A stretch of 64,000 nt of DNA from an uncultured bacterium. GTDB taxonomy: Bacteria; Patescibacteriota; Gracilibacteria; Absconditabacterales; Absconditicoccaceae. Within the stretch, counting starts at the first letter, position 1. Each line of letters opens with the position of its first letter. Shown piece after piece: positions 10,847-21,127 of the stretch. Location of the stretch: contig CAJZIX010000001.1 in assembly GCA_916049765.1 (NCBI GenBank), positions 1-64,000 of the forward strand, given 5' to 3'. A program made the position numbers and the translations under genes. The notes beneath the pieces are model-generated. The model saw only the letters and a program-made list of their open reading frames with translations, ran no database searches and had not been told where the DNA came from.

Positions 10847-11890
10847 TTATGCTCTACTATAGAAATTCCAAGCATCCTGGACCGCATCAACAATCGTTTT
10901 TTGAGGCTCCCAATGAAGAACCTGTCTTGCCTTAGTTGGATTGGCAACGGAAACTGCAACATCACCATCTCTTCTCTCTCAAACAGTATGAGAAATCGAT
11001 TCTCAAACAATCGATTCAGTAATTATCAATATTTCTTTAACAGATTTCCCAGTTCATGTTCCAATATTAAAGACCTCAAATTTTGACGGAGATCAGTTTT
11101 CTTTTGTTTGTAATTCCACTTCCTGCTGCAGCAAATAATCATAACTTTGAAGATGCGCTTGTGCAAGATCTTCGATATGAATATAATCTCTAATACAGGT
11201 TCCATCAGGTGTTGGATAGTTATCTCCAAAAACCGTAATACTTTCAATTTCTTTTTTCGCAACTCTTAGGAGAAAGGGAACAAGATTAGTTGGAATTCAT
11301 TTTGGATTTTCTCCGAGTAAACCTGAATGATGTGCTCCTACAGGATTAAAATATCTCAAACACACTACGGAAAATCCCTTATGCTGAGCCATATCTTTAA
11401 GTAAAAATTCCATTGCCAGTTTTGTCGTTCCATAAGGATTCGTAGTATTTAGACGATCCGTTTCTGTAAATGGGGCAAGATTTTTCTCTGCATCATAGAC
11501 TGTTGCACTAGAAGAAAAAATCATTTTTTTTACCTGATGTTTATCCATAACCTGCAAAAGCGTCGTCGTTCCTGTAATATTATTATCATAATAAAGAAAA
11601 GGATCATGACAACTTTCTCCTACTGCCTTTTTGGCTGCGAAATGAATCACCCCATCAAACTGCTCCTTTTCAAAAAGCTGATCAAGAAAATCAAAATCCC
11701 TAACATCCCCTTCATAAAAAGGCAAATCTTTCCCCGTAAGCTCCTTAAGCCCAGCAAGAACAGACTCTTTGTGGGTATTGGAAAGATTATCTAGGAGAAC
11801 AAGCTCATATCCCGCATTAGCAAAAAGCACCACAGTATGAGAACCGATATATCCCAATCCCCCCGTAATCAAAATTTTCTTTGGTTCCAT
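10847..11890 (-). CDS. galE: UDP-glucose 4-epimerase
   Basis: Interconverts UDP-glucose and UDP-galactose for surface polysaccharide. 347 aa. N-terminal NAD-binding GGLGYIGSHT, catalytic SSSATVY and YGTTK (Tyr-x-x-x-Lys), then TCIRDYIHIEDLA. Five TGA codons fall in the C-terminal part; one gives NIGTGTGKSV, matching the GalE NLGTGxGxSV motif, another VGERRDGD, matching the family GxRxGD. A family-length protein results only if TGA is Gly. Confidence 0.95.
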
Positions 11891-11974
11891 AATGATTAAC
11901 CAAACTAAAACTAATTAAATATACTGATATAAGCTACCAAAATCAAGATTAAGGCAAAATGGTAGTGATAAAGC

Positions 11975-12002
11975 TTGATTTTTAGAGGCTATTTTCTAAA
12001 AT
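11975..12002 (+). promoter_or_regulatory. Promoter for the YiiX-like hydrolase
   Basis: TTGATT, 16-bp spacer, TAAAAT, about 33 bases before the ATG. Confidence 0.5.
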
Positions 12003-12035
12003 TCTTCTCATTTATTCGGAAAAATTGCAAGAATT

Positions 12036-12863
12036 ATGAACGCTTCAATGAAGTTAAAAAAAGTTCTCAAAATAAAACTCATTTCTTGAATATTTCTAGG
12101 AAGTAGTCTGATTTTTCTAATTCTTTCTGCTATTTTTCCTAAAACACGACCTATTTTAGATGATATTAGACTCTTTTTTCAAAAATATTTATTCACCGAA
12201 ATCGCTGAATTTCGCTACCGTTCAAAAATCAATCACCCAGTCATAATTTCAAAACTCCTCTCCGCAAAGAAACTCACACCTGGAGATCTCATTTTCACTT
12301 CCAATACTGACTCATTAGGGAGTACTTTCATCAACGGAAAATGGAAACATATTGCTCTCTATCTCTGAACGCCTAAACAGCTAAAAAATGTAATGGGCAA
12401 GAAATCCCCCTTTTATCAAAAAATAAAAAATTTGAATTTCCCTCAAAAAACGCCTCTTATCATTGAAAGTACTTTTAGTGGAGTTCAGATTTCTCTTCTT
12501 GATACGTTAAAACCAAGTGAGGCACTTCTTGCAATCAGACCTGAAATCTCCAAGAAAACCTTGAGAGCTGGGATAGAACTTTTAACCGAGCAGATTGGAA
12601 AAGCTTATGACTTTGATTTTAATACCGAAGATGCTACAACACTGTACTGCTCAGAATTACTCACTCCTACTTTTATCAGGCGAGGTTTTTCCCCTATAAG
12701 TGAAGAAACACTCCTAAGAACCGTTATTCCTCCAGATGCTATGCTTAACGCTTTACTCACAAAGAAGAAAGGAACCCCTAAAACTCACTTAATTTTTTAT
12801 GTAGAAAGTGATGGAGAAACTCGACATTTTTTAGGGAAAGAAAGTCTAAAAAAGGACATGTAA
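12036..12863 (+). CDS. YiiX-like permuted papain-fold hydrolase, membrane-anchored
   Basis: 275 aa. An N-terminal hydrophobic anchor (IFLGSSLIFLILSAIF) is followed by LTPGDLIFTS and WKHIALYLG, which carries the catalytic His of the circularly permuted NlpC/P60 (YiiX/YebB) group. The Cys lies in TTLYCSELLTP near residue 207. Such enzymes cleave amide bonds in lipids or peptides; the substrate is unknown. Two TGA codons read as Gly, the second completing the ALYLG motif. The ATG at 12036 is chosen because a promoter ends about 34 bases upstream. Confidence 0.78.
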
Positions 12864-12925
12864 GAGAGATTAAAAGTTAATACAAACAAGCTGAAGCCTA
12901 TTCTAAATAAAAAGATTTCTAGGAT

Positions 12926-13585
12926 TTACAGCTCTTTTTCAAACATCTTCCTAATAATTGCATGTAATCTAAATCGTTTTTTATATTCAAAACTTTCCAA
13001 AACCAATCAGGATTTTTCACACATTCTTTGAATATCACTTTTTGTATATATTTTCACATCTCAATATCAAAGAAGATTAAGAATTGGTAATTCCACAAAA
13101 TTTACAAACCATCACAAATATTTTCATAAAGACATGTCTCTTAATATTAGTTTTCATCAAGGTTTAAGTGTTTTCTGAACACTATTTAAAAAATCTTGAG
13201 GATTAGGATAATGATGAAAACTTTGTGAACATACAATAATATCAAATGAATCCCTCTCAAAGGGAAGTTTTTCACAATCTCAAACAATAAATTCAGCATT
13301 CTTGATCTTTTTCTTTTTGGCTACTTCAATCATTTTTGGAGTGAGATCAATCCCTACATAATGTTTATCAGGGAATTTTTCACTAACCAATTGAAGTAAT
13401 GCTGCTGGACCACATCAAGCATCCAACAAATCTATAAAGACTTCTTTTGCAATTTCAGCTAAAATATCAGGATAATCATTTCTACATAATTTGTACACTC
13501 CGGCATTAGATCATTCATATTTCTCAGCTACTCTCGTAAATTCTTTTTTTGAGAGCATTTTAAATTTTTCGCTTGAAAATCTCAT
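12926..13585 (-). CDS. Class I SAM-dependent methyltransferase, UGA-rich
   Basis: 219 aa; the fold is Methyltransf_11-like. Motif I is DAGCGPAALL with its first Gly encoded by TGA; motif II ends in GIDLTPKMI, then DCEKLPF, DIIVCSQSFHHYP and LKPGGKLIL in which both Gly are TGA. Ten of about thirteen glycines use TGA, so no standard-code ORF over 60 aa exists here and the gene is easily missed. The start MRFSSEKF was picked as the first ATG before the conserved REFxxxAxxYE-like region. Substrate unknown; it could act on a small molecule such as a quinone or lipid precursor. Confidence 0.88.
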
Positions 13586-13781
13586 TATTAAGCCAAATTA
13601 AAGATTAAAAACTAATAAATTAATAATATCCAACATCTTAATCTGATCTTATACGACAATTTTTTTATAGAGTTATATAACAAGGAACTACCTACTAAAC
13701 ACGGATAAAAAAAACTTTTTCTACATCCATATAATATCAAAAATATAGTCTTAAAGTAAAAATTTACAAGTTTTTTTTGAT

Positions 13782-13809
13782 TTGACTCTATACGTACAAA
13801 ATCTATACT
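13782..13809 (+). promoter_or_regulatory. Promoter for the Fe-S nuclease gene
   Basis: TTGACT, 16-bp spacer, TATACT, with the ATG about 37 bases after the -10 box. A copy of the recurring 11-mer (13817-13827) lies at the likely transcription start. Confidence 0.7.
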
Positions 13810-13845
13810 GAAACAAAAGTCAGATTTATCTTTTATGTTATAGCT

Positions 13846-15057
13846 ATGGTTGTCTATTCTTTTTCACAAATTAACCTATATGAACAATGTCCAAGAAAGT
13901 ATCAGTATCGTTACCTTGATCAGCTTGAAAGAGCTTTTGAAACAAGTCCTGATCTCATTCTTGGAACAAGCGTTCACGGAGCTTTAGAATGGCTCTATCA
14001 ACAAGTAAATATTTTCAATATTCCGATTAAAGCCGATCTTTTGGGAAAATTTCACGAATTATGGCAAAATACTAGAGCTGATATAGGAAAAAACCTTGTC
14101 TATAAAGGAGATCAGCACGAAGATGATTATCTCAGGAGAGGAGAACACTATTTAGAAAAATATTACGAAATGTACACTCCTTTTAAGGACAGCAAAATCA
14201 TTGCTACTGAACTAATGATGAACTTTGATTTGCAAAAAAAAGAAAACTGATGAGAGCAGAAATTCCGCTGAATCATCGATAGATTAGATAAAGAAGGAGA
14301 GAGCTTCGTCATCAACGATTACAAAACCAATAAACAACTTCCTCCCGAAGAAAAAGAAGAATACAGAGAACAGCTCACGCTCTATGCCCTCGGAGTTCAG
14401 CAAAAATATGGTAAATATTTTCAAAAACTCAAAGCCAGACTTCATTATCTTCATTTTGAATTAACTGACGAATGGGAGATTACTGATGAACTCCTCCAGC
14501 CAATCATTGAGAAATACCGCGAAGCCATCAATGCCATAGAAAAAGCAAGATTTGACTACAATATGGGAATTACAACAGCCTTTCCAACTAAACAAAATGC
14601 TTATTGCAAATACTGTGAATACCAACAACTTTGCCCACTCTGGAAGCACCTAAATTATGCAGATGAAGCGATAAACTGAGGAGAACTTGGAGAACAAACC
14701 ATAAAAAAACTCGTAGATCAGTATGCAAAACTTGCTCGTGAAAGCACCGAACTCAGCAAAGAAAAAGAAAGCCTGAAAGAGATTTTAGTTGCCTATGCAG
14801 AGAAAGGAGGATTTGAACAGCTTTTTGGAGAGGAAAGCAAAATCTGAATAAGTAAAAGTGATTCTTACTCCGCAAAAGACAAAGATGAGCTAAAGAAATT
14901 CCTAGCAGAACAAGGACTTTTGGAAGATGCTATAGAAATCCCCTACTATAAACTCAATACCCTCGTAAAAAATCAAAAGCTGACTCCAGAGCAAATTCAA
15001 ATGTATTTAACAAAAAAGGACTCACGAAGAATAACCCCAAGTAAGAAAAAAGAGTAG
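13846..15057 (+). CDS. PD-(D/E)XK nuclease with Cas4/AddB-type Fe-S cluster
   Basis: 403 aa. One Cys at the N-terminus (YEQCPRKYQ) and three near residue 257 (YCKYCEYQQLC) make the four-Cys set that binds a 4Fe-4S cluster in AddB and Cas4 nucleases. Between them lie GIIDRLDK, VINDYKTNK (the D...D-x-K catalytic core) and the QxxxY-like EQLTLYAL. The remaining C-terminal third is helical. No CRISPR array or other cas gene is nearby, so it is more likely a RecB-like repair nuclease than Cas4. Five TGA codons read as Gly, two of them adjacent at 14248-14253. Confidence 0.85.
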
Positions 15058-15078
15058 CTCTCGTCTACTCTTCTTTAC
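15044..15078. terminator. Convergent terminator built over two stop codons
   Basis: Stem AAAGAGTAG / CTACTCTTCTTT. The TAG of the nuclease gene and the TAG of nusB (CTA on the plus strand) both lie inside the stem, only seven bases apart. Confidence 0.7.
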
Positions 15079-15676
15079 TCAAAATCGCCTGAAGTACACC
15101 ATTGACTAGCTTCGGAGCTCACTCATCAGAATATCTTTTTGCAAGTTCTACCATTTCATTGAGGATAACCTCTTTTGGTGTAGCAATAACTTTATATTCA
15201 ATATATCAAAGAAGCAACAAAACCTGATCCATAGGATCCATCCTCTCATATCAAAAACTCTCCGCATATTGATCAACTTTCTGAATAAGCTCTGCCTCAT
15301 AACGAAGAAGAGCATTCCCTACCTGAAGTACATAGTCTACATCCACTTCGTCAGCATTCCACTGGTCAAAAAAATAACGAAGCATATAATCAAAATCCTC
15401 TTCTACAGTACAATCTGATGCATATTCATTAAGTTTAGCCTGAACAAACTCATCAATATGAAGCTCTGCTTCCTTTTTTTGAGCAACAACTCTAAGAAAA
15501 TCTTCATCCAAAAATGTTGATTTTTTATCTCATGAAGATAAGTCTTCTAGAATAGGATTTTCTATCTGGGTATTTTCACTTATAAAGGGCTTTTTACTCA
15601 AGACAGAAAAAAAACAATGCTGATAAAAATACGATAATACGATTTTTCTAGCATTGATTCTCTTCTTAATATCCAT
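15065..15676 (-). CDS. nusB: Transcription antitermination factor NusB
   Basis: 203 aa, longer than the usual 130-150 because of an acidic insertion after the first helix. The N-terminus INARKIVLSYFYQHCF matches NusB helix 1, the C-terminal half has LLRYEAELIQK and VILNEMVELAKRYS, and the final helix is NGVLQAIL as in the family NGVLD. TGA codons are read as Gly. ATG at 15676 is preferred to the longer ORF because MDIKKRINAR is the natural start. It ends the rpmA-rpmF-nusB run. Confidence 0.85.
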
Positions 15677-15759
15677 TGTAAGATTAAGGACGCTTAAAAT
15701 AAAATATCCCTCCAAGACGTTAAATCTCTGGAAATTTTAAACTACAAATTATACAAAAA

Positions 15760-15990
15760 CTATGCTTCTACCACCGTTGCATCTTTTTTAGCCTTAATAG
15801 TAAGCACCTGCTTCCCATTATAATACCCACAAGATGGACATATCCTATGATTCAATCTATTTGCACCACAGTTTGGACATTTTGCTGTCTGATATTTTTG
15901 TGATAACTTTTTAAGATTAATTGATTTCCAAGTTGAATGTCTTTTACGGGTCTGAACTTTACTGACCTTTTTCTTTGGACCGATTGTCAT
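15760..15990 (-). CDS. rpmF: 50S ribosomal protein L32
   Basis: 76 aa. Basic N-terminus (PKKKVSKVQTRKRHSTW) typical of L32 and a four-Cys zinc ribbon, CPNC and CPSC. A short tail follows the ribbon (TIKAKKDATVVEA). No TGA codons. It lies 37 bases after rpmA and 83 before nusB on the same strand, so the three are probably co-transcribed. Confidence 0.95.
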   Translation of the reverse strand: MTIGPKKKVSKVQTRKRHSTWKSINLKKLSQKYQTAKCPNCGANRLNHRICPSCGYYNGKQVLTIKAKKDATVVEA

Positions 15991-16027
15991 TTGATTGATA
16001 GCTTTAGTAAATTAAAACCGATACTGA

Positions 16028-16465
16028 TTACTCAGCCTTTTCTACTTTCTTAGCTGGAGATTTTTTAGCTGGAGCCTTCTTTTCTGCTTTTGGAGTAGCT
16101 TCTTTTTTAGTTACTGCCTTTTTAACAGCTACTTTCTCAGAGTCTTCCTTTTTAGAAGTAAGTTTAGTAGATTTAGACGCAGCTTCTTCTGCAGTAAGAA
16201 CATCTACAACAGTTTTTAGATATGTCCTTCCGTTGAATTTCTTACAATTCTTTTTTCTAAATGCAACCACCCCATCAATCGCAGCATGAACGGTAAAATC
16301 AGCAGCTTCATAAGTATTTTTCCCACATTCATATTTTGAACCTTTCTGTCTGATAATAATATTCCCTGCAAGAACAGGTTGTCCACCAAAGACCTTGACT
16401 CCACGATATTTTGGTTGTGAGTCCTTTAGATTTTTAACCGAACCAGCGGCTTTTTTGTGTGCCAT
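16028..16465 (-). CDS. rpmA: 50S ribosomal protein L27 with a Lys/Ala-rich C-terminal tail
   Basis: 145 aa. The first ~85 residues are L27: MAHKKAAGS, KYRGVKVFGGQ, IIIRQKGSKY and AIDGVVAF. The usual MAHKKGGGS has become MAHKKAAGS, removing two glycines near the peptidyl-transferase-proximal tail. The last ~50 residues are a Lys/Ala/Pro-rich extension (KKAPAKKSPAKK), probably disordered and RNA-binding. No TGA codon. First gene of the L27-L32-NusB operon. Confidence 0.95.
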   Translation of the reverse strand: MAHKKAAGSVKNLKDSQPKYRGVKVFGGQPVLAGNIIIRQKGSKYECGKNTYEAADFTVHAAIDGVVAFRKKNCKKFNGRTYLKTVVDVLTAEEAASKSTKLTSKKEDSEKVAVKKAVTKKEATPKAEKKAPAKKSPAKKVEKAE

Positions 16466-16499
16466 AAGCTTTTCAAATAAGATAAAACGACTTTGTGTA

Positions 16500-16527
16500 A
16501 GTATAGGGATTGGGAGATAATATTCAA
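16500..16527 (-). promoter_or_regulatory. Promoter for rpmA-rpmF-nusB
   Basis: Minus strand TTGAAT, 16-bp spacer, TATACT, with the rpmA ATG about 35 bases beyond the -10 box. Confidence 0.65.
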
Positions 16528-16586
16528 GAGGAAGTGAAAAAAAGTCTTATTCTTCTCATTAAAATGAGCATAAAGCAATCCAAAAG

Positions 16587-17399
16587 CTAATCATCTAGCA
16601 CTTTTTCTGCATAATGGATCACCGTATAAACATATTTTTTCTCTGGATCAAACTGAAATCCCAATCCTATTTGCTTAAAGTGAGGCATAACCATTGCCTT
16701 ATAATGAACTCCTCATTTCCCTTCTGATACAAAAGTATCAAAAATTTTCTTCGTCGAATTAATAAGCTCTTGCGTACAATCTCAGGTAGTACAACGATAT
16801 AATCTATACCCAATGCTCTCAGAGAAAGCACTCTTTCAAGCCGTTTCCTTAAGAAAAGAAACACCTAGATTTGCAAACCATTTCTTAATTCCCCAATAAT
16901 TATAGTAACCATCACTTGAAGCTCTTTTATGAGTAGACCTTTTCAGAGAAACCAAATAATCTGCCCAATTTTTAGCCGTTTTTTCTAAATCACTATGATA
17001 GGTATAAGGTTCCAATCCCTGCTGAATTCTAAGTTCATTATGCCAAGTAAGCCAAGCTTGCCTTACCTTATCAAAATCAATATTTGGCATATCTTGATAA
17101 GAAACTTCATTTTTTTTCTCATTAGTTACTATCTGAACAAGAGTTCAACTTTTCTGAGAAATTCGATCCTTTATCTCAGTATGGAAAATCTGATTTTCAT
17201 CAGTGAGCGAACCAATAGCTCCAGTATTTATTGTTATTGCAAGTGTTTGCAAATAACCCTGCTGCTGAGAAAGAGGCATCGACGTAAGCTTTTCTTCTAC
17301 AGTAGCAATAAATTGATTTGTAGTATCACTATATGCTGAAACGTGAATGGAAAAGAATAAAATTGCCATTGCCCGAATCAGAATTCATGATTTTTTCAT
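16587..17399 (-). CDS. Secreted CAP/SCP-domain protein
   Basis: 270 aa. Signal peptide at the N-terminus (GILIRAMAILFFSIHVSA). The CAP fold spans about residues 115-265: WHNELRIQQGLEPYTY, LEKTAKNWADYL, FSESIGYR and HYKAMVMPHFKQIGLGF, the last being the CAP2-like signature. Five TGA codons read as Gly, the first within the signal peptide (MKKSG). Bacterial CAP proteins are exported and bind lipids or act in the cell envelope; the exact role is unknown. The start at 17399 restores the full signal sequence. Confidence 0.85.
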
Positions 17400-17570
17400 A
17401 TCATCGGTAAAAAATAAAAATCCTCACCCTACGACCAATACTTTCACAAAACACTAAGATAAGCTTAAGCACTCTTAATCACCAAAACCCTTCGTAGGAA
17501 GGAATATCTCTCAAGTATAACAGTATACTCAAGCGATAATATACAAAAACAAAATTTTACACGAAGAAGC

Positions 17571-17598
17571 ATTGTACGATTCTCAAGACGAATGTCAA
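17571..17598 (-). promoter_or_regulatory. Promoter for the CAP protein
   Basis: Minus strand TTGACA, 16-bp spacer, TACAAT. It leaves a long 5' leader before the CAP ATG at 17399. Confidence 0.65.
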
Positions 17599-17704
17599 AA
17601 GATTTTTAAAAAACCAAATAGGAACGACAATCTCCCAAAAAAGATTAACACAGCATTCAAAAAATCAACATAAAAAATATACTCAAACCATTCTATGACC
17701 TTCA

Positions 17705-17732
17705 TTGAAAAAAGAAAAAAAATCTGTATAGT
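17705..17732 (+). promoter_or_regulatory. Promoter for the SLH esterase
   Basis: TTGAAA, 16-bp spacer, TATAGT, ending 25 bases before the ATG. This placement rules out the longer ORF start at 17695. Confidence 0.65.
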
Positions 17733-17757
17733 TTTTCCATTTACTCTCAACATTATA

Positions 17758-19089
17758 ATGAAAAAACTCGCATTCTTTCTTTCATTCTGGCTCATCTTGG
17801 GATTAGGAATAAGTCAGGCTGGATTTTCAGACACTAACGGAAACGAATATGAAGAAGCAATAAATGAGCTCGTAAAAAAAGACATCGTAAAAGGCTATCC
17901 TGATGGGACCTTCAAGCCGAATCAATGAATTACTCGTGCCGAAATGATAAAAATAATCATTCTCGCCGCGAACCTTGATCTCGTTGAATGACATGAACAA
18001 TGTTTCCCTGATGTGCCTCAAGAGGAGCGATTTTTTAATTTTGTTTGTTCTGCAAAAGCCCTAGGAATCGTAAAAGGCTATGATGACGGGACCTTTAAAC
18101 CAAACCAAAAAGTTTCCTTGGTAGAAGGACTAAAAATGGCTATTGAGGGCTTCAAAATTCAGACCCAAGAAAAAAAATCTGACTTTCGATACGAGAAATA
18201 TCTGTATTTTGCACATCAGAATTCAATTTTTTCTCAATATGCTTATTATCCAGAGCAGGAACTCACTCGTGGTATGATGGCACATCTCACCGCAAAACTC
18301 CTCGAATGACAATCATGAAGTCGGGACTATCAACGTAAAGTGTACTCGGCAGGCTGTGGGAAAGATCAAGCCTCCTCTACCCTAGACACCGTACTAGTAA
18401 ACGGGATAGAAAGGCATTTTATCACGAGCATTGGAAAAAACTATTCTTCTTCTCGCCCTGCAAAACTCATAATCGCCTTTCATGGTCGTACCAACTCAAA
18501 TAATGGACTTGGATATTATGGTATAGAATGAGCTAGTGATGGGAATACTATCACTGTCTATCCTGCCGGTTTACCTGAAGAAGGCCCACAAAGAAACCGA
18601 AGAGATCCATGAGATAAGGTTTCAAATCTAAGGGATTATCAGTTTTTTGATGCAATTGTAAAAGAAATTTCAGAGCAATATTGTATTGACCCATGAGAAA
18701 TCTACGCCGTCGGACATTCACTCGGGGGATGGTTTACCAGCATGCTAGGATGTTCGAGAGGAGGCCAATTACATGGAATTGGAATTGTGGCGGGAAGCCC
18801 CATGCTTTTCCCACAATGTACTGCCCCAGTTGCTACGATCATTTTTCATAATCCATCAGATCCTTTAGCTTCTTTCGCATGAGGGGAACAAATCCGTGAT
18901 AAAATTCTTAAACAAAATCAATGCTGACCAGAAACTGAAATCTACCTTAACGCCCACGGTATGGAATGTCTACGCTACACAAAATGTTTACCCTGAGCAG
19001 CTGTCGTATTCTGCAAATACACAGAAGGAGGACATATGCGACCAAGTAGAGCAGCAGAAATGATGCGAAAATTCCGATCAGAAAATTAA
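17758..19089 (+). CDS. Cell-surface esterase with SLH domains (LpqC/PHB-depolymerase-like)
   Basis: 443 aa. Signal peptide (KKLAFFLSFWLILGLGIS), then S-layer homology repeats: two carry the near-identical VKGYPDGTFKPNQ and VKGYDDGTFKPNQ, and a third weaker one ends near residue 180. The catalytic part has the oxyanion-side LIIAFHGRT, the Ser nucleophile in AVGHSLGGW, an Asp in NPSDPLAS and a His in TEGGHMRP, as in LpqC, feruloyl esterase and polyhydroxybutyrate depolymerase families. About eleven TGA codons read as Gly. SLH domains normally attach proteins to wall polymers, so the esterase probably acts outside the cell on host or environmental esters. Confidence 0.85.
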
Positions 19090-19090
19090 A

Positions 19091-19120
19091 AAAATCAGCT
19101 CTAATTCGAGCTGATTAATT
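19091..19120. terminator. Convergent terminator
   Basis: Inverted repeat AATCAGCTC / GAGCTGATT with a six-base loop, between the esterase and a minus-strand gene. Confidence 0.75.
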
Positions 19121-19450
19121 CTATTCTTTCTCTTTACAAGAGAAAGTAACAAAAGACCCATTTCCAGATCGGAATACTCCTTCAATTTGGAGTTCCGGAT
19201 GCTGGTTTTTAAAGGCCTTCAAAAGGCAAAAAAGCTCTTTATCAAATGCATCAAAATAGAAAGATTTTTGATCTATTTGATGACATCGTGTTTTTAATTG
19301 CTCTCTTTGAAAACGCAATTCTGGAGTTAAAGAATCTTTTGATTCTTGGGACATAATTAAAAAGATAAAGACCCCGATAAACAGCACAATTACCGAGAAA
19401 AAAATCTTTTTTGCTCTTTTTTGTTTTTTTAAAATTTGTTCTCTATTCAT
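19121..19450 (-). CDS. Unknown protein with one N-terminal membrane anchor
   Basis: 109 aa: basic head (REQILKKQKRAKK), one transmembrane helix (IFFSVIVLFIGVFIFLIM) and an extracytoplasmic domain with three Cys and the end GSFVTFSCKEKE. No TGA codon. It has its own 16-bp-spaced promoter. I do not recognise a family. Confidence 0.65.
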   Translation of the reverse strand: MNREQILKKQKRAKKIFFSVIVLFIGVFIFLIMSQESKDSLTPELRFQREQLKTRCHQIDQKSFYFDAFDKELFCLLKAFKNQHPELQIEGVFRSGNGSFVTFSCKEKE

Positions 19451-19477
19451 GTTTTTCCATTTTTTGTTTTAAAAGGG

Positions 19478-19505
19478 ATAATATATTTTTTGAATATAAT
19501 GTCAA
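19478..19505 (-). promoter_or_regulatory. Promoter for the small anchored protein
   Basis: Minus strand TTGACA, 16-bp spacer, TATTAT, about 28 bases before the ATG. Confidence 0.7.
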
Positions 19506-19640
19506 GAGATACTAAAAATCTCTCTTGCAAAGGTTAATACTTTTCCCTATACTCCATACTCTATGCTGAATATTGAATTTGAAATAGAAAATATATTCTG
19601 AATTCTTGATTATTTTTACTCTTTTTATGAGAGCAAACCA

Positions 19641-21092
19641 ATGAAAATAGGACTTATTGGAGCGACAAACGCAGGGAAATCTACGCTTTTCAACCGTCTT
19701 ATCGGACAGTTTAGAGCAATTGTAACTGACATTCATGGAACGACCACAGATATTATCGTTCATACTATGCAGGTTGATGGAGTCGGAAATTTGACCTTTT
19801 TTGATAGTCCGGGACTGTTGGATTTTTCAGATGAAGTGCCGTTTATTGAAAAAATCGTTAAAAATTCAGACTTACTCTTGTTTTTGATTGATGATACCGT
19901 AGGAGTCTCTGCTAAAGATCAGCATATTCTTTCTCTCATTATGGAAAATAACAAAAAAAATCAGACTTTCTTGATTGTAAATAAACTTGATGTGAAGCGA
20001 AAAGTAAACGAAGGAGACCTCGCAATCAGCGATTATTACAGTTTAGGACTAGAAAAAGTAATCTGAATTAGTGCCAAAAAAGAGAGAAACCTTGCAGAGC
20101 TAGAAGATGCAGTTCTCGACTACGCTAGAAAACGAAACACCATCCACGACGAAGAAAAAGAAGAACTTCCTGAACAAAAAGGAATCGGAATTGCAATTGT
20201 AGGAAAACCAAATTCATGAAAATCTACCCTCCTCAATACCTTTGTCGGGAAACAACTTGCAAAAGTAGAAGACAAACTAGGTACAACGAGAGATTACTTA
20301 GTCTGAGAATTTAAATCTCAAGGAAAACGATATACCGTCTACGATACTGCAGGGATTAGAAAAAAAGGAAAAACTCACGGAATAGAAAAGATTGCCTATG
20401 ACAAAACTGTTAAAATGCTGGAATTTACGAGACCCGTCGTAATTTTTCTAGTGGACTGTACGCAAGGGATCACCCATAGAGATATGACCTTACTCCAAGA
20501 AATTGTTCAACTCTGACTTCCTACGATTTTTGCTCTGAATAAAGCTGATTTAGTAGAGAAAAAGGCAATTGATGCGATGATAAAAGGAGCCCAGAGCTAT
20601 CTTGATTTTGCCAAGCACATTCCTATTGTTCCAATTTCTGCGCTCCATGCTGAAGGAATTTGAAATCTCCTCAAAATGGTCGCTCTCCTACAAAAAGAAA
20701 ACCAGAAAAGAATCTGAACCACTGAACTCAATCGTATTCTCAATCAAGAACAAGTCCAAAAACCTGCTCGTTTCCCAAAAAATAGAATCTGCAAAATCAT
20801 GTATGCTACACAAATTGAAGTAGATGCACCAACCTTTATGATCTTTGTCAATCACAAAGCCAGAGTCAATTTTGCATTCAAAAAATGGATAGAAAATGTA
20901 TTGAGGAGAAATTTTTGATTTATCGGAGTACCTTTAGTACTAAGATTTCGTGAAAGAGGAGAAGGACAAGAAGAAAGATCTGCACCATGAGTTTCTCTTA
21001 AAACGCTTCGTAAAGAACAGAATGCCCGCCAAGAAAAACAAGAAAGAAATGCGGCTAAAATCCTCCAAAGAAGAAAAAGAAAAACAAACTAA
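19641..21092 (+). CDS. der: Ribosome assembly GTPase Der (EngA)
   Basis: Tandem-GTPase factor for 50S maturation; 483 aa. First G domain: GATNAGKST, DSPGL, NKLD. Second: GKPNSGKST with its P-loop Gly encoded by TGA at 20217, then DTAGI and NKAD; the C-terminal KH-like domain follows. Roughly nine TGA codons, all read as Gly. The normal GxPNxGKS of the first domain is altered to GATNAGKS. The start ATG follows about 20 bases of AT-rich leader without Shine-Dalgarno. It converges on murF over a terminator that includes its stop codon. Confidence 0.95.
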
Positions 21093-21124
21093 AAAACTGG
21101 ACGTTCGTTCCAGTTTTTTTTAAT
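21090..21124. terminator. Terminator between der and murF
   Basis: Inverted repeat AAAACTGGA / TCCAGTTTT, loop CGTTCGT, with A/T tracts on both sides. The TAA of der is its first triplet and murF ends only a few bases away. Confidence 0.8.
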
Positions 21125-21127
21125 TTC

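Larger units (their letters stand above)
17400..17757. other. Divergent intergenic region between CAP protein and SLH esterase
   Basis: 358 bases holding one promoter for each gene. The CAP transcript would have an unusually long leader of about 165 bases, including a small CCTTC/GAAGG hairpin near 17490-17505. I see no tRNA or riboswitch I could name. A 66-aa minus ORF (17595-17795) overlaps the esterase signal peptide and looks fortuitous. Confidence 0.4.

Noticed and set aside
13846..15057. Cas4
   Set aside because: Cys pattern and core fit Cas4, but also AddB/RecB-like nucleases; length and lack of any CRISPR context favour repair.
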